Shown here one piece after another: positions 16,609-18,234 of a stretch of DNA of 18,234 nucleotides (position 1 is the stretch's first letter; each line of letters opens with the position of its first letter). Location of the stretch: the NCBI GenBank assembly GCA_943704525.1, contig CALSCQ010000722.1, positions 1-18,234 on the forward strand, in the 5' to 3' direction. Both the position numbers and the translations under genes were made by a program. Below the pieces are notes generated by a model. It was given only the letters and a program-made list of their open reading frames with translations, was not told where the DNA came from and made no database searches. Source of the stretch: Pigoraptor vietnamica (lineage: Eukaryota; Opisthokonta; Filasterea).

Positions 16609-17582
16609 TCAGTCGCTGCGTCGGCCGTTCTTGGTCGCCGTGCTCGTGATCTCCTTTAGAGAAGCAATGGCCTTCTGCAGGACGCCCACTTCGTCGAAGG
16701 TCGCGACAACGAAGACTTTCGCGAGGAGTGCCAGCAACCCGGAAAGGAGAGGCAGGTCGATCGACTGAAACGCCGGGTTCACGGCGGCGGATATTCGAGC
16801 TCGGCGAGCTTAGCGAGGGCGGCGGTGAGCACAGAAACGTCGTCAAACTCAAACGCCCACATATGCTCCGCCAACAAGCACGCGATTGGGTGTGTGTCGT
16901 TGTCGTGTCGGTTCGCGTTATAGGCGACAGGCATTGAGACCGCACAGAGAAGGATGCAGCACGGCTCGAAGCAACTGTTCCAGCGGCGCCACCTTCGCGC
17001 GCGTGCGAACGACTCGTCCTCCCGGTGTGACTTCGCACTCGACGTCCTCCACGGGCACGATAGAGCAAAGTCCATCGCGCGCCGACCGTCGCAAAAGTAA
17101 TCGCAGCAAATCGAAAGGCCTTCCGGAGAAGGCGACTCCACGAGCTTGTAACAGACGAAAGCGCGCGACGTGATCGGTGCTTTGTCGTCCACAGTGTCAG
17201 GGTCGACCTCTCGAACGAACTCTGCGTCGAGATGCATTCGCTCCTCCTGCGAGAGTGGCTTGTACGGAATCCGAAACGTGCCCTCCGTTTTGTTCTTGAG
17301 CCACGCATCGACTGTCGTTCAAGCCGGTCGTGTAAACGCCGTGTGTCAGTTGTCGGAACGAAGAGACATGCCCTTCACTTTGTCCAGGGGAATAAATCTG
17401 TCGCCGTTCGTATCAACCCGTGTTGTGAGCGCCTTTAGAAACGCGCTGCCGTCGTCCCTCGTGGCGATGTCGCACTCCTTCCCCTTCACGAAAGAGCACA
17501 GCTCGTGGCCACTCTCGAACAACGTGACAGTTCGAAACAGCTCCTCCCTAATGTCTCGCTACACAGGGGCTTCCGTCGCCAT
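16609..17582 (-). pseudogene. broken, intronless coding-like region, family unknown
   Basis: The minus strand has protein-like composition over about 970 nt but no single open frame. From an ATG at 17582 one frame carries MATEAPV, a TAG (17561-17559), a long open part (LFRTVTLFESGHELCSF ... GDRFIPLDKVKGMSL), a TGA (17348-17346), a TGA (17321-17319), then WLKNKTEGTFRIPYKPL through ICCDYFCDGRRAMDFA. Coding sense then moves to a second frame (SIVPVEDVECEVTPGG ... LEQLLRAVLHPSL, 17080-16930), back to the first (CLLAEHMWAFEFDDVSVLTA, about 16880-16790), and again to the second (NPAFQSIDLPLLSGLLALL ... TATKNGRRSD), ending with TGA at 16611-16609. No GT-AG introns of normal size explain the shifts, although a 48-nt GT-AG segment could skip two of the stops. 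I do not recognise the protein. A decayed gene is the simplest reading; a cluster of sequencing errors or very small introns are alternatives. Confidence 0.5.
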
Positions 17583-17780
17583 TCTTCGGAGTCTCACAAC
17601 CGGGATTGGAAGACCCCTCAGTCCCATCACTGTTTTTTTTTTTTTTGCCCCCGTGCCGCTGACCGTGTTACCGGGCAGCCGCGTCCGGATGGCAAATCCA
17701 CAGGAAATATACACGTGGGCTCACAGCCGAAATACTTCAGAACAGCAACTCCGTTGTAACTCGCAACGCATTTCGCCACA
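17583..17780. other. short intergenic region with a T14 run
   Basis: This is the divergent spacer between the broken minus-strand gene and the EEF1AKMT2 start. It contains 14 consecutive T at 17633-17646. No other element is evident. Confidence 0.6.
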
Positions 17781-18136
17781 ATGTCGGACGATGAGGCCGC
17801 AAGTGCCTCTGGCGACGAGGAATTCGGGTCGTCGGTGTTGGGAACGAAAGAATAGTGGGTGTGGGTGCACTCCATTCAGTATGATCTCACTGTCATAGTG
17901 CGGCATGAGCTGACTTCTGGTCGTGCAGCTGGGAGAAGATTTATCAGCGTGAGCTGAAAAACTTTGAAGAACATGGCGACACGGGCGAGGTTTGGTACGT
18001 GTGCGGTGCACGTACGCATACACACACAGACACACACAGATTCACGTCCACACACACGAGCGCGCACAGACACATATGCGTACTCACACAGGCACGCATA
18101 CGTGCACGCAGCGTCACATATGCACATACTCATACG

Positions 18137-18230
<94 letters not shown>

Positions 18231-18234
18231 GCTC
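17781..18234 (+). CDS. EEF1AKMT2: eEF1A lysine methyltransferase 2 (METTL10) homologue, 5' part
   Basis: Exon 1 (17781-17854) and exon 2 (17929-17994) join in phase; the next donor GTACGT starts at 17995 and the gene runs off the window. The roughly 47 residues seen start MSDDEAASASGDEEFG, an acidic leader. They continue with SVLGTKEYWEKIYQRELKNF and EEHGDTGEVW, matching the start of the METTL10 family, where human reads ALGTREHWDAVYEREL and GDTGEIWFG. Family knowledge: this SAM-dependent methyltransferase modifies a lysine of translation elongation factor eEF1A in the cytosol. The SAM-binding motifs would follow downstream and cannot be checked here. Confidence 0.8.
18141..18228 (+). repeat. 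(CA)44 microsatellite in an EEF1AKMT2 intron
   Basis: A perfect CA tract closes the window, preceded from about 18010 by degenerate CACA/TACGCA sequence. Here the sense strand is CA, opposite to the other gene introns. Confidence 0.96.

Noticed and set aside
17548-17564. 17-nt GT-AG segment as an intron removing the first stop of the broken gene
   Set aside because: It is far shorter than any other intron in the window and leaves the other frame breaks unexplained.

Overview
The window is nuclear DNA from an intron-dense, moderately GC-rich eukaryote. Almost every gene is cut by short GT-AG introns, mostly 70-320 nt, and the introns are full of GT/CA microsatellites. TTLL1, a subunit of the axonemal tubulin polyglutamylase, implies an organism with cilia or flagella. 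The compact layout suggests a unicellular protist. I cannot place it more precisely.

Layout. Positions 65-1396 (+) hold the 3' half of a TRAM/TLC-type ER membrane protein. It converges on a complete TTLL1 gene of 12 exons and 423 codons at 4839-1780 (-). Upstream of TTLL1, at 5148-5041 (-), lies a tRNA-Arg(UCU) gene whose T loop appears to be interrupted by a 34-nt intron with an archaeal-type bulge-helix-bulge fold. Positions 5576-10922 (+) encode a 1314-residue protein in 10 exons with at least four 103-residue repeats carrying a GGNY signature, followed by a Pro/Ser-rich tail. A small unidentified two-exon gene (11575-11038, -) diverges from a complete 11-exon MCM7 gene (12262-16076, +). 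Their intergenic region has two E2F-like sites, a CRE-like site and a CCAAT box. Positions 17582-16609 (-) hold an intronless coding-like stretch broken by stops and frame changes. The window ends in the first two exons of an EEF1AKMT2 (METTL10) homologue (17781 onward, +).

The exon models were built by hand from splice consensus, codon phase and remembered family similarity. Every complete model closes in frame. TTLL1 comes out at the length I recall for the human protein, and the repeat protein gives an exact 103-residue period across several predicted introns, which supports both models. The genes are unrelated housekeeping and ciliary functions, not a pathway cluster. The most unusual object is the tRNA with the T-loop intron; next are the 103-residue repeat protein and the UG-rich sense-strand bias of the introns.
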